Shown here piece by piece: positions 26,395-34,837 of a stretch of DNA of 64,000 bases. A program made the position numbers and the translations under genes. Position 1 is the stretch's first letter, and each line of letters opens with the position of its first letter. Below the pieces are notes generated by a model. That model was not told the origin of the DNA. It saw only the letters and a list, made by a program, of their open reading frames with translations, and did no database searches. This DNA comes from GWE2-42-39 sp963668595 (GTDB taxonomy: Bacteria; Bacteroidota; Bacteroidia; Bacteroidales; Prolixibacteraceae): assembly GCA_963668595.1 (NCBI GenBank), contig OY764876.1, positions 2,046,001 through 2,110,000 on the forward strand, in the 5' to 3' direction.

Positions 26395-29331
26395 CTAACT
26401 AAACAATCCCATTATTTCTTCCGGAGTTACTGATTTAAACGGGTTATTCGTATTAATGAATTTTTCAGCCAAACTCGATTTCCGTTCTTTCAGCAACTGA
26501 ATTTTTTCTTCAATAGAATGCTCGGTAATAAAACGGTAAACAAATACTTTTTTATCCTGCCCGATGCGATGCGCCCGGTTGATTGCCTGATTTTCGGCTG
26601 CCGGATTCCACCACGGATCAATGATGAAAACATAATCCGCCGATGTCAGGTTTAAGCCAACTCCTCCAGCTTTCAGCGAAATAAGAAAAATGCGGTTCTC
26701 CGGGTCATTCTGAAAAGCATTAATCACCTCTGCCCGATCGCGGGTTTGTCCGGTTAACAACGAATATTTCCAGTTTTCAGCCTCGATGCGCTCTTTCAAC
26801 AAATCAAGATGCTTCACAAACGAAGAGAAAATTAACACCTTATGATTTTCAGCCATCAAATTTGAAAGACAGCGGAATATCTCATTGAATTTGCCCGAGT
26901 CCGGATCGATTTCGGTACCAACCATGGCCGGATGATTGGCCAGTTGCCGCAAACGAGTCAAGCCCTGCAGCACCACGAAAGCAGATTTTTCAACACCCTG
27001 ATTTTCGATATTCTGCAAAATAGTATTGCGAATAAATGATTTTTCTTTCTCATAGAATTCACGCTGATTGCGCGCCATCGTACAATAACGAACTTGTTCG
27101 GTAAGCGCAGGCAAATCTTTTGCCACCTCGCTTTTGGTTCGCCTCAACACAAACGGACGAATCAAAGTTTGCAGTTTTTCCCGTTTTTCCGGATCATTTT
27201 TTTTCTCGATTGGCGTTAAAAACTCACGTTTAAAAAACGCCTGATTGCCCAGCAATCCAGGATTCAGAAAATTAAATTGTGCCCATAAATCGGACAACGA
27301 GTTTTCGATTGGCGTACCGGTTAGCACCAAACGATGCTGTGCCTGCAAACGAACCATCGCCTTATAAGTTTTCGAAGCCGGATTTTTAATATACTGACTT
27401 TCATCCAGAATCAGGTAAAAAAACGAATGAGCTGACAACAACTCAATGTCATTACGAATGGTTCCGTAAGTAGTCAGAATTACATCGTAATAGCCCAAAA
27501 GTTTTTCAAAATTAACCTGATTGCGTTTCATCCCGGTATGTCGGTGCACTTTCAGCGATGGAGTGAATTTTCGCAGTTCATTTTCCCAGTTATGAACCAG
27601 CGACACCGGCAATACAATTAACGAGGCGGCCTGCGTTTTCTCAACGGACTCTGTTGCTTTTTCAGCACCAAATAACGAAAGCTGTCCGTTGCCCTCTTCT
27701 ATTTGTGGAATGACAATTTCCTGTTTGGCCCTTTTCAGTTTCAAGAGCAAGGTGAGTGTTTGCAGCGTTTTACCCAAGCCCATATCGTCGGCCAAACAAC
27801 CACCGAAACCATTCGAATACAAATGAAACATCCAGCCAAAACCCTCTTCCTGATACGAACGCAAATTTGCTTTCAGTAAAGCAGGCAACTGCACATGCTG
27901 CGGCTGTTCCATCTTCTCCAAACGGCGAAAATAATCCCGGTCAATTCCTTTCAAGCTTTTACGGAGCAACTGATAATGATATTTCTGCAAACGCAAACTG
28001 TCGCCCGAAATCTTAGCAAAAGGCAATATTTCCTGGTAACGCGTGAACCACTCTTTGGGCAAAATAGCAATCTCGCCATTGGGCAATTCAAACTCGCGAA
28101 TTCCATTCAAAATATATTTTTTCAGCTGAATAAACGGGATATCGTACGGACCAATGCGCACCTTGGTATAAACATCGAACCAGTCCGAATCCTGCTTCAT
28201 CTCTATTTCCAGTTCCTGCTTGTCAGTCGAATATACTTTCCCCAGCTTGTTTTGCTGAAGAATGAAACCTTCGTCCTCAAGTTCCTGCCTGTGCAAATTG
28301 AGCCAATTAACCAACTCGTACAAACAATCTTTTTCATCCAGGAATTCGGTGATTGGCAGGGTAAAAGCGCCACGCTGTTCAACCAATCCAAGCTTTTTGA
28401 GTTTTGCGGCAATCTGTTTTTCCCAATCCAAATCGCGCATCACTTTTACAAACGAATACGAACTAGCTGTTTGCTCAATGCTCACAAATATTTCCGATTG
28501 AGTGTTAAAATCGTACTGTTTACTATCGTGACGAAAACGCACAAAAAACGAAGGGCGGTACTGCAAATCAGGTTCGAGAGCAAGAATTACGGTACGTTGA
28601 GCCATTTGCTCATCAATAGTAAAACCTTTGGCAATTACCCGGTTCTCGCGAATGGTATTCAACACAAACGTACGGTAATATTTGTCCTCCACCGTACGCG
28701 GAATTGAAATATATTCTTTGCCCAAAAACGGTTCTATTTTTTTTGAAGAAAGATTCTCGAAGGTAAATAATCGGTTTCGAAAAACCAGGCTGCACGGCTG
28801 ATGCGACACAATGGTCACATTTTTATGCTGAAAATTAATTCGATCGCCATCCTGCTCAATCAGCAAATTATACCGGGTTCCTTCGTCGTTCCGCTCAAAC
28901 TGAAAAATACACTCCGCAAAACTCCGGTTTACTTTCACTTCATCTTCGTCGTACAGGTTTGCATATTTGGCTTGTTTCACAAAAACACGGGTCGTGTTCT
29001 TTTTCAGGATAGCAATGCATTTGGCAATCTGTTTGTCGATATACGGACTAATATGATCCTGAAACATCTTCGGATCAAGATTCTGAAAAAACTGATCGGT
29101 TTTTCCTTTGCGTGCAAATTTCCGGACAAGTTCTTCATCGCTGTAACTCTCCACCAACTTCACCAATTCTTTTTCGTGTTCGGCAAACACATAGTCTTTC
29201 CGGTCGAGATCAAATTTTTTCACTGTTTTTTTGATGCTATAAAAAACACGTTCTTTTTCGATCAAATAAGCCGAAAGTATGTTGCCAAGCACTCGGTGCT
29301 CCGTAATACCTATGATAAATTCGTAAGCCAA
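26395..29331 (-). CDS. SNF2-family DNA-dependent ATPase/helicase
   Basis: 978 residues. The C-terminal 500 form a complete SNF2 motor: motif I DDMGLGKTLQTL, motif II DESQYIKN, motif III LTGTPIENSLSDLW, motif V GVGLNLTSADYVFIIDPWWNP and motif VI NRAHRIGQ. The N-terminal ~480 residues hold a bacterial SNF2-associated region with no zinc-binding SWIM cysteines (no CxC-x-CxH seen). Relatives such as RapA/HepA remodel protein-DNA or RNA polymerase complexes. The gene follows a strong terminator. Long plus-strand open frames inside it are shadows. Confidence 0.92.
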   Translation of the reverse strand: MAYEFIIGITEHRVLGNILSAYLIEKERVFYSIKKTVKKFDLDRKDYVFAEHEKELVKLVESYSDEELVRKFARKGKTDQFFQNLDPKMFQDHISPYIDKQIAKCIAILKKNTTRVFVKQAKYANLYDEDEVKVNRSFAECIFQFERNDEGTRYNLLIEQDGDRINFQHKNVTIVSHQPCSLVFRNRLFTFENLSSKKIEPFLGKEYISIPRTVEDKYYRTFVLNTIRENRVIAKGFTIDEQMAQRTVILALEPDLQYRPSFFVRFRHDSKQYDFNTQSEIFVSIEQTASSYSFVKVMRDLDWEKQIAAKLKKLGLVEQRGAFTLPITEFLDEKDCLYELVNWLNLHRQELEDEGFILQQNKLGKVYSTDKQELEIEMKQDSDWFDVYTKVRIGPYDIPFIQLKKYILNGIREFELPNGEIAILPKEWFTRYQEILPFAKISGDSLRLQKYHYQLLRKSLKGIDRDYFRRLEKMEQPQHVQLPALLKANLRSYQEEGFGWMFHLYSNGFGGCLADDMGLGKTLQTLTLLLKLKRAKQEIVIPQIEEGNGQLSLFGAEKATESVEKTQAASLIVLPVSLVHNWENELRKFTPSLKVHRHTGMKRNQVNFEKLLGYYDVILTTYGTIRNDIELLSAHSFFYLILDESQYIKNPASKTYKAMVRLQAQHRLVLTGTPIENSLSDLWAQFNFLNPGLLGNQAFFKREFLTPIEKKNDPEKREKLQTLIRPFVLRRTKSEVAKDLPALTEQVRYCTMARNQREFYEKEKSFIRNTILQNIENQGVEKSAFVVLQGLTRLRQLANHPAMVGTEIDPDSGKFNEIFRCLSNLMAENHKVLIFSSFVKHLDLLKERIEAENWKYSLLTGQTRDRAEVINAFQNDPENRIFLISLKAGGVGLNLTSADYVFIIDPWWNPAAENQAINRAHRIGQDKKVFVYRFITEHSIEEKIQLLKERKSSLAEKFINTNNPFKSVTPEEIMGLFS

Positions 29332-29358
29332 AATTGTCTAACTTAAAAGAAATCAATT

Positions 29359-29407
29359 CAAAAAAAAGGGTTTTGCTTTTCTGTACCCTACAGTCAAACA
29401 AAACCCT
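29359..29407 (-). terminator. Nested hairpin terminator of the Rnk/small-protein operon
   Basis: Outer arms AGGGTTTTG and CAAAACCCT enclose an inner stem CTGTA/TACAG with a three-base loop. Read on the minus strand the outer stem is followed by eight T. It lies between the small protein gene and the SNF2 gene. Confidence 0.75.
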
Positions 29408-29501
29408 AAAAATACGTTTTTTCGAGTTCCCCGATTTTTTCTTTGCAGAAAAATTTCTACACATCTAAATGTGAAAAACTAGTATTGATTTAAGAGAAAA
29501 T

Positions 29502-29618
29502 TTAACGTTGATTTTTTCTCTTGATTATTTTTTCTTCTTCTTTTTTCAAACGTTTCTCGTTGCGCTTTTCTTTCAAACTTTTTGTGGCTGTTTTTAAGCC
29601 CGCATTTTTCTTTGCCAT
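29502..29618 (-). CDS. Lysine-rich small protein (38 aa)
   Basis: A 38-codon frame from ATG at 29618 to TAA at 29504-29502. Of 38 residues, 12 are Lys, 4 Arg and 5 Glu. It begins MAKKNAGLKTATKSLKEKR and continues as a strongly charged helix, so it should be a soluble basic peptide that could bind nucleic acid or the ribosome. It lies 46 bases behind the Rnk-like gene on the same strand and ahead of a strong terminator, which makes co-transcription likely. I do not recognise a named family. Confidence 0.55.
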   Translation of the reverse strand: MAKKNAGLKTATKSLKEKRNEKRLKKEEEKIIKRKNQR

Positions 29619-29664
29619 GTCCCTAATTCATTTAATACATTTAATAAATCTATATTTCAATCAA

Positions 29665-30078
29665 TTACGACGTAAATTCTCCATTTGCTTCCGGCTGATA
29701 TAAAATATTGCGCACCTGCATCCGCTTTGTTCCTTTGGGAACTTCAAAAGAAATAATGCTTCCCTCGTGGTAGCCAAGCAAAGCAGCTCCCAAAGGTGAT
29801 AGAACCGAAATATTCCCTTTTCTGAAATCGGCATCACGCGGATAAACAAGTGTCACAGTCATTAACTGTCCGGTGTCCATGTCCGCAATTTCAATGCGCG
29901 AATTCATGGTTATACAGTCAGGTGCTATTTTTTCCGGCACAACCCGATGTGCTCGTTTTATTTCACTACCCAGAAAATCCAGATTTTTTAATTCTGTGGT
30001 TTTCGAAATTTTCTCGTTATTAACCAGTCCACACAAATGAGTGTAGTTCGATTCAGTAATTACAATGTTCTCTTTCAT
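29665..30078 (-). CDS. rnk: Rnk-like GreA/GreB C-terminal-domain protein
   Basis: 137 residues, the same size as E. coli Rnk. It lacks the long GreA coiled coil but keeps the FKBP-like C-terminal domain: TMNSRIEIADMDTGQ, TLVYPRDADF, ISVLSPLGAALLGYHEGSIISFEVP and a terminal YQPEANG. The last match is nearly the YQPEA ending of Rnk. Rnk binds RNA polymerase in its secondary channel region without cleavage activity. A 38-residue basic protein follows. Annotation pipelines may call it a GreA/GreB family factor; both describe the same fold. Confidence 0.87.
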   Translation of the reverse strand: MKENIVITESNYTHLCGLVNNEKISKTTELKNLDFLGSEIKRAHRVVPEKIAPDCITMNSRIEIADMDTGQLMTVTLVYPRDADFRKGNISVLSPLGAALLGYHEGSIISFEVPKGTKRMQVRNILYQPEANGEFTS

Positions 30079-30159
30079 TCTTAATGCTTTTAAATAATTT
30101 ATGATGCTGTTTTTCCCAACAGAAAGAAATTCTGTCGTTTGGTTTTATATTGAAATATT

Positions 30160-30183
30160 CACCTGCTAAATAATCAGCAGGTG
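30160..30183. repeat. Intergenic stem-loop
   Basis: Perfect 8-bp arms CACCTGCT and AGCAGGTG with an 8-base loop. Outer segments ATTGAA and TTCAAT can extend the pairing after an internal loop. No T run on either side. Confidence 0.5.
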
Positions 30184-30238
30184 CTAATTCAATTATGTAG
30201 TTATTGAAGAAATTGCCCTGAAACGGGTAGAATCCGGC

Positions 30239-30364
30239 CTAACAGCATACAAAAAGTACCCTGATCTCCGGATAAATAACACATACAGAAAAGCCATCCG
30301 GAGATCTGTCTTCATCTTTGATCAGCTTCGGATTGCTCATTCCTGTATGTTTGTTAATCATCAT
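30239..30364 (-). CDS. Candidate short protein (41 aa), uncertain
   Basis: ATG-ATG at 30364-30359 opens a 41-codon frame ending TAG at 30241-30239, preceded by AAAGGGACGA. The peptide starts MMINKHTGMSNPKLIKDE and ends in a hydrophobic stretch VCVIYPEIRVLFVCC. An 11-bp inverted repeat lies inside it, so the frame may be chance. No family is recognised. Confidence 0.2.
   Translation of the reverse strand: MMINKHTGMSNPKLIKDEDRSPDGFSVCVIYPEIRVLFVCC
30263..30306. repeat. 11-bp inverted repeat with 22-base spacer
   Basis: GATCTCCGGAT (30263-30273) and ATCCGGAGATC (30296-30306) are perfect complements. It may be an operator or an RNA hairpin; no T run follows. Confidence 0.6.
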
Positions 30365-30524
30365 TCGTCCCTTTATTAAAATATAACAGAGTGAAACGAA
30401 ACAGTTTTTATAATCCTGTTTCGTCCACTCTTTTCTTTTTCGAAAATCAATGTTTTAATCGGATGCGTTTTAGTTTTACATCGGATACGATGCAATTATA
30501 CGCAATACTTATCTATTTTCACAA

Positions 30525-30532
30525 TATATTTG
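30525..30532 (+). promoter_or_regulatory. -7 promoter element for the MarR-type gene
   Basis: TATATTTG, exact consensus, 18 bases before the GTG start at 30551. Confidence 0.45.
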
Positions 30533-30550
30533 TAATAAAATTCTGAATCT

Positions 30551-31246
30551 GTGAAGAAAAACTATTCTGTACTGAAGCAGCTTATCGATCATTACGAGTC
30601 ATACGAAGACCAACACGCAGAACCATCGCTTGCAGGCTTTGCTCATTGGCTAAAAGAAAAACAGGACGAAGAAGCTATTAGCGAATCAATGACGAATGAA
30701 AAAGCGGGTATTGACAGAATAAAAACCATCGCCTCGCAAAAACAGACCGATGACAGAGCCCGTTTTCTGGAAACTATTTCACGATTGGCCCGGCTTCATG
30801 ATTTTTATACCAGAAAGGCATTCAAAGACCTGACCATCAACAATCGACTCGAATTCCTTTTTTTACAGACGATCAAACAGAATGGCGACACGAAAAAAAC
30901 GGATCTTATTAATCTGTTCAATCTGGAATATACTACTGGCATGGATACCATCCGACGGCTAATTAATAATGGACTTTTATCAGAAGTCCAGAACGAAACC
31001 GACAAACGAGCGAAGTTACTTACACTAACCGAAGAAGGAAAGACATTTTTACAAATCGCCGCCAAACGAATGAAAGAAGAAAATTCGCTATTTCTGGCTG
31101 CCATCAACGATAATAAATGGAAAAAAATTCTTCCTGCACTGGAAGAAATAGACACATTTCATCAGGAAATTTATCGTGTACATTCCGGCAAACCATTTGC
31201 CGAATTATCAAACCTGATGGACTCGCTGAAGCACCTTCGCAAATAA
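30551..31246 (+). CDS. MarR-type winged-helix transcriptional regulator
   Basis: 231 residues with a GTG start; the residues right after it (YSVLKQLIDHYESYE) look like the normal opening of long Bacteroidota MarR proteins, so I keep it. The N-terminal ~85 residues are an extra helical region. The winged helix spans about 100-170: LTINNRLEFLFLQTIKQNGDTKKTDLINLFNLEYTTGMDTIRRLINNGLLSEVQNETDKRAKLLTLTEEGK is split here into recognisable parts, with the recognition helix near TTGMDTIRRLINNG and the wing at ETDKRAKLLTLT. The ligand and targets are unknown. Confidence 0.82.
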   Translation: MKKNYSVLKQLIDHYESYEDQHAEPSLAGFAHWLKEKQDEEAISESMTNEKAGIDRIKTIASQKQTDDRARFLETISRLARLHDFYTRKAFKDLTINNRLEFLFLQTIKQNGDTKKTDLINLFNLEYTTGMDTIRRLINNGLLSEVQNETDKRAKLLTLTEEGKTFLQIAAKRMKEENSLFLAAINDNKWKKILPALEEIDTFHQEIYRVHSGKPFAELSNLMDSLKHLRK

Positions 31247-31336
31247 AATCGGACGGCAATACAAACAAAAAATTATGAGTTGCCTGTAAATCTGCAATAA
31301 AACGACAGATGTTCTTGCGCATGAGCATCACATTGT

Positions 31337-31344
31337 TAATTTTG
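31337..31344 (+). promoter_or_regulatory. -7 promoter element for nfnA-nfnB
   Basis: TAATTTTG, exact consensus, 36 bases before the nfnA start at 31381 and inside the longer in-frame extension, which argues against the upstream start at 31309. Confidence 0.5.
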
Positions 31345-31380
31345 GCCTTTCTAAAAAAAAACAATACTGACATTTTCGCG

Positions 31381-32208
31381 ATGAACAAAATCATAGCAAA
31401 AGAATTTTTTTCACCGAAGGTTGCCCGTTTCGTAATTGAAGCACCTCGTATTGCCCGCTCGCGCAAACCCGGCCACTTCATTATTCTTCGGGTCGATGAA
31501 AAAGGCGAACGTATCCCGCTCACCATTACGGATGCCGACGAGCAAGCGGGAACCATTACTTTAGTAGCCCAAAAAGTAGGAGTTAGTTCCGAAAAATTGT
31601 GCGCCCTCGAACCTGGCGACTCGATTCTGGATGTAGTTGGTCCTCTTGGACGGGCTACCGAAATTCATAAAGTAGGAACTATTCTCGCATGTGGCGGCGG
31701 CGTTGGCGTTGCTCCCCTGCTACCGATTGTCGAAGGATTCAAAAAAGCGGGAAATCGTGTTATCAGCATTTTGGCTGCCCGTAGTAAAGATTTGATTATT
31801 CTTGAAAACGAAATACGTAAATGGTCTGACGAAGTAATTATTATGACCGATGACGGATCGTACGGACAAAAAGGCCTGGTTACTGCCGGAGCCGAAGAAA
31901 TAATTCTACGCGAAAAAGTGGATGAATGCGTTGCCATTGGCCCGGCTATAATGATGAAATTTACGTCGTTGCTGACAAAGAAATACGACATCCCGACACA
32001 AGCCAGTTTGAACGCCATGATGGTTGACGGCACAGGAATGTGCGGCGCTTGCCGGGTAAGTGTTGGTGGTCAAACCAAATTCACTTGCATTGATGGACCT
32101 GAATTTGATGCGCACCAAATTGATTTTGATGAGTTGATGCTTCGTCTGGGTGGTTACACCGAACTCGAAAAAGAAGCGTATCAACAGTATTTCGAATCTT
32201 CAAAATAG
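31381..32208 (+). CDS. nfnA: NfnA-type FAD/NAD-binding subunit (ferredoxin-NADP reductase, sulfide dehydrogenase type)
   Basis: 275 residues from ATG 31381. Ferredoxin-reductase fold: the FAD domain has PGHFIILRVDEKGERIPLTI; the NAD domain has ILACGGGVGVAPLLPIVE, ILAARSKDLIIL and VDECVAIGPAIMM. The C-terminal [2Fe-2S] site is in GTGMCGACRVSVGGQTKFTCIDGP. With the larger subunit encoded 6 bases later, it matches NfnAB, an electron-bifurcating transhydrogenase that couples NADH and reduced ferredoxin to NADPH formation. The related PyrK and sulfide dehydrogenase SudB share the fold, so the exact reaction is inferred from the pairing. Confidence 0.85.
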   Translation: MNKIIAKEFFSPKVARFVIEAPRIARSRKPGHFIILRVDEKGERIPLTITDADEQAGTITLVAQKVGVSSEKLCALEPGDSILDVVGPLGRATEIHKVGTILACGGGVGVAPLLPIVEGFKKAGNRVISILAARSKDLIILENEIRKWSDEVIIMTDDGSYGQKGLVTAGAEEIILREKVDECVAIGPAIMMKFTSLLTKKYDIPTQASLNAMMVDGTGMCGACRVSVGGQTKFTCIDGPEFDAHQIDFDELMLRLGGYTELEKEAYQQYFESSK

Positions 32209-32214
32209 CAAAAC

Positions 32215-33699
32215 ATGGCATCACAAGAATATTTGAAAGCCGAACGCGAACAACAGTGGCGTGTTGAATTGCGTAATAAAATAAAAAATAAGGAACGTAC
32301 CGATCTGCCCCGTGTAAAAATGCCAGAACTCGATCCAATGGTGCGTATCAAGTATCAGGATCGCGAAGTTAACCAGGGACTATCGGTTACTCAGGCTCAG
32401 CAAGAAGCAGCTCGCTGCATGGACTGCGTAAACCCTACCTGCATGGAAGGCTGCCCGGTAAGTATCAACATTCCGAAATTTGTCAAATACATTGAAAAAG
32501 GAGAATTTCTGAATGCGGCTAAAACACTGAAAGAAACTTCGGCATTACCAGCCGTATGCGGCCGTGTTTGTCCGCAAGAAAAACAGTGCGAACAAAGTTG
32601 TTTTTATACACAAAAATTGAAAAAAGAAGCCGTCGCAATTGGGTATCTCGAACGATTTGCTGCCGATTATGAACGGGAAAGTGGTCAGATTTCCATTCCT
32701 GAAACGGCACCTAAAAATGGAATTAAAGTAGCTGCGATCGGCTCGGGTCCTGCTTCTCTTTCGTTTGCCGGCGACATGATAAAACAGGGCTACGAGGTTA
32801 CTGTTTTCGAAGCGTTGCACGAAATTGGCGGCGTATTGAAATACGGCATTCCCGAATTCCGGTTACCCAATAAAATTGTAGATGTAGAACTCGAAAACCT
32901 GAAAAAAATGGGCGTTCGTTTCGAAACCAATTTTATTGTTGGGAAAACAGCCAGTTTCGACGATTTGAAAGCTGAAGGATACCAGGCATTTTTTGTTGCC
33001 AGTGGTGCCGGACTTCCAAATTTCATGAATATACCGGGCGAAAACTACAATGGGATTCTTTCGTCAAACGAATACCTCACACGTGTAAACCTGATGAATG
33101 CTGCCAACAGCGAATTTGATACTCCTGTTTTCAAAGGAAAAAATGTTGCAGTAATCGGAGGAGGAAATACAGCAATGGATTCGGTACGTACAGCCAAACG
33201 GTTGGGTGCCGAACGTGCCATGATTATTTATCGCCGAAGTCGCGAAGAAATGCCTGCCCGTATTGAAGAAGTAAAACATGCAGAAGAAGAAGGCATCGAA
33301 TTTTTAAACCTCAACAATCCGCTCGAATATTTTGCCGATGCAAAAGGACATGTGAACCGTGTTCGCCTGCAACGCATGGGACTGGGAGAACCAGACGCAT
33401 CGGGTCGCCGCAGACCTATCGCAATGGAAGGTTCGGAATACGACATTCCGGTTGATTTGGTAATTGTTGCCATCGGTGTTTCGCCGAATCCTCTTATTCC
33501 GAGTGCACTGCCCGACCTTAAAGTTAGTCGCTGGGGTACTATTGAAGTGGAAGCAGGCAAAATGCAAAGTTCTATTCCTGAATTGTTTGCCGGAGGCGAT
33601 ATTGTTCGCGGCGGAGCAACGGTTATTCTGGCAATGGGCGATGGCCGCAATGCAGCTCAGTCGATGCACGAATATTTTCAGAACAAACAGGCATACTAA
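32215..33699 (+). CDS. nfnB: NfnB-type NADPH-binding subunit (GltD-like flavoprotein)
   Basis: 494 residues. The N-terminal iron-sulfur domain has CMDCVNPTCMEGCPVSINIP and CGRVCPQEKQCEQSC, for [4Fe-4S] clusters. The FAD domain starts VAAIGSGPASLSFAGDM with IGGVLKYGIPEFRLP. The NADPH domain has VAVIGGGNTAMDSVRTAKRLGAE and IIYRRSREEMPAR. The end motif is FAGGDIVRGGATVILAMGDGRNAAQSM. It resembles the small subunit of glutamate synthase, and this window has a separate gltD next to gltB, so this copy more likely belongs with nfnA. Confidence 0.88.
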   Translation: MASQEYLKAEREQQWRVELRNKIKNKERTDLPRVKMPELDPMVRIKYQDREVNQGLSVTQAQQEAARCMDCVNPTCMEGCPVSINIPKFVKYIEKGEFLNAAKTLKETSALPAVCGRVCPQEKQCEQSCFYTQKLKKEAVAIGYLERFAADYERESGQISIPETAPKNGIKVAAIGSGPASLSFAGDMIKQGYEVTVFEALHEIGGVLKYGIPEFRLPNKIVDVELENLKKMGVRFETNFIVGKTASFDDLKAEGYQAFFVASGAGLPNFMNIPGENYNGILSSNEYLTRVNLMNAANSEFDTPVFKGKNVAVIGGGNTAMDSVRTAKRLGAERAMIIYRRSREEMPARIEEVKHAEEEGIEFLNLNNPLEYFADAKGHVNRVRLQRMGLGEPDASGRRRPIAMEGSEYDIPVDLVIVAIGVSPNPLIPSALPDLKVSRWGTIEVEAGKMQSSIPELFAGGDIVRGGATVILAMGDGRNAAQSMHEYFQNKQAY

Positions 33700-33783
33700 C
33701 GAGTTTTATATTTAGCTAATCATCCGGACATTTTATCGTTTCAGTATTGAAAAGAAAACTTGTCACGAAAAAAATACAAAAAC

Positions 33784-34773
33784 ATGGCAAACTTAACTAC
33801 CCGTTTCTTTGGATTAGAACTGAAAAGCCCGGTTATTGCGGCAAGCAGTAGTATGACCGGAAATCTGGAGCAAATCAAAAAGATTGCCGCTGCAGGAGCC
33901 GGAGCAATCGTGCTAAAATCCATTTTTGAAGAAGAAATATTTCAACAGTTACAGGAAGAGTTGAGCAAACGCCCTGAGTTTATCCCCGATCCCGAGCAAC
34001 TGGATTATTTCGATTACGTCATCAAAGACGAAACACTGAAGAAATACCTGCAACTGGTAAATTCAGCAAAAAAAGCCGTCAATATTCCGGTTGTAGCCAG
34101 CATTAGCTGTATTAGCTCGGGCGACTGGATGCTTTATGCTCAGAAAATTGAAGAAGCCGGTGCTGATGCGCTCGAACTGAACTTGTTTATTTTGCCTTCG
34201 GACTCATCAAAAAGCAACGAGTGCAACGAACAATTCTATTTCAACACAATTCGTCAGGTAAAAGAAAAAGTAAAAATTCCGGTTTCGGTAAAAATCAGTC
34301 ATTACTTTTCAAATCTGGCTCGCATTGTAAGCGATTTGTCAGCAACAGGTATTGCTGGAATCACCTTTTTCAACCGTTTTGTGATGCCCGATATCGATAT
34401 TGAGAAACAGCAAACGGTGATTGCTCCGGTATTAAGTCAGGCTGGAGAATATTTGCTGCCATTACGTTGGACTGGCTTGCTTTCCAATCAGGTAAAATGT
34501 GATTTAGCTGCCACAACTGGTATTCATGATGCTGAAACGGCAATTAAATTCCTGCTTGCCGGTGCATCAGCAGTACAGGTTGCATCGATAATTTATACCG
34601 ATGGAGTGGAATCAATCACCCGCATCAACGAAGGAATTTCAAAATGGATGGATGAGAAAGGCTATCGCTCAATCAGCGACTTCAAAGGATCGTTGAGCGT
34701 CGCCGACTCCAAGCATGCCCCTGCATTTGAACGCGTTCAGTTTATTAAATATTTCGGAGGAAAAGAATTCTAA
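33784..34773 (+). CDS. Dihydroorotate dehydrogenase-like FMN protein
   Basis: 329 residues from ATG 33784. TIM-barrel flavoprotein: LTTRFFGLELKSPVIAASSSMTGN, GAGAIVLKSIFEEEI, VVASISCISSGDWM, DALELNLFILPSD, PVSVKISHYFSNL, and the C-terminal phosphate-binding LLAGASAVQVASIIYTDG. It belongs to the DHODH-like proteins that keep the fold but lack the normal context of pyrimidine genes; the usual catalytic cysteine loop is not clear. It lies 84 bases after nfnB on the same strand with no terminator between. The true substrate is uncertain. Confidence 0.82.
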   Translation: MANLTTRFFGLELKSPVIAASSSMTGNLEQIKKIAAAGAGAIVLKSIFEEEIFQQLQEELSKRPEFIPDPEQLDYFDYVIKDETLKKYLQLVNSAKKAVNIPVVASISCISSGDWMLYAQKIEEAGADALELNLFILPSDSSKSNECNEQFYFNTIRQVKEKVKIPVSVKISHYFSNLARIVSDLSATGIAGITFFNRFVMPDIDIEKQQTVIAPVLSQAGEYLLPLRWTGLLSNQVKCDLAATTGIHDAETAIKFLLAGASAVQVASIIYTDGVESITRINEGISKWMDEKGYRSISDFKGSLSVADSKHAPAFERVQFIKYFGGKEF

Positions 34774-34790
34774 TTCCTCGGATTTATATC

Positions 34791-34837
34791 AAAACAGGGC
34801 ATTAGTTAAAATAGACTAGTGCCCTGTTTTTTTTTTT
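34791..34837. terminator. Bidirectional terminator between DHOD-like gene and orphan susC
   Basis: 16-pair stem AAAACAGGGCATTAGT / ACTAGTGCCCTGTTTT (one G-T pair), 8-base loop, 11 T on the plus side. Both converging genes end beside it. Confidence 0.9.

Larger units (their letters stand above)
30079..30550. other. 472-base intergenic region with two inverted repeats
   Basis: It divides the divergent Rnk-like and MarR-type genes. It holds an 8-bp hairpin CACCTGCT/AGCAGGTG (30160-30183) and an 11-bp inverted repeat GATCTCCGGAT/ATCCGGAGATC (30263-30306, 22-base loop). A short candidate frame on the minus strand (30239-30364) and the promoter element of the MarR gene are also here. The rest shows nothing I can name. 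Confidence 0.5.

Noticed and set aside
27895..28707. 270-residue plus-strand open frame inside the SNF2 gene
   Set aside because: Antisense to a well-conserved helicase; the translation shows no domain and is rich in Phe, Gln and Asn from the reverse of Glu/Lys/Leu codons.
30190..30375. Plus-strand open stretch (EEIALKRVESGLTAYKKYP) in the 30-kb intergenic region
   Set aside because: It looks protein-like but has no ATG, GTG or TTG start after its upstream stop, and it overlaps a candidate frame on the other strand.
32215..33699. Second glutamate synthase small subunit
   Set aside because: It is similar to GltD, but no large subunit adjoins and nfnA lies 6 bases upstream; the true gltD-gltB pair is at 50.8-56.8 kb.
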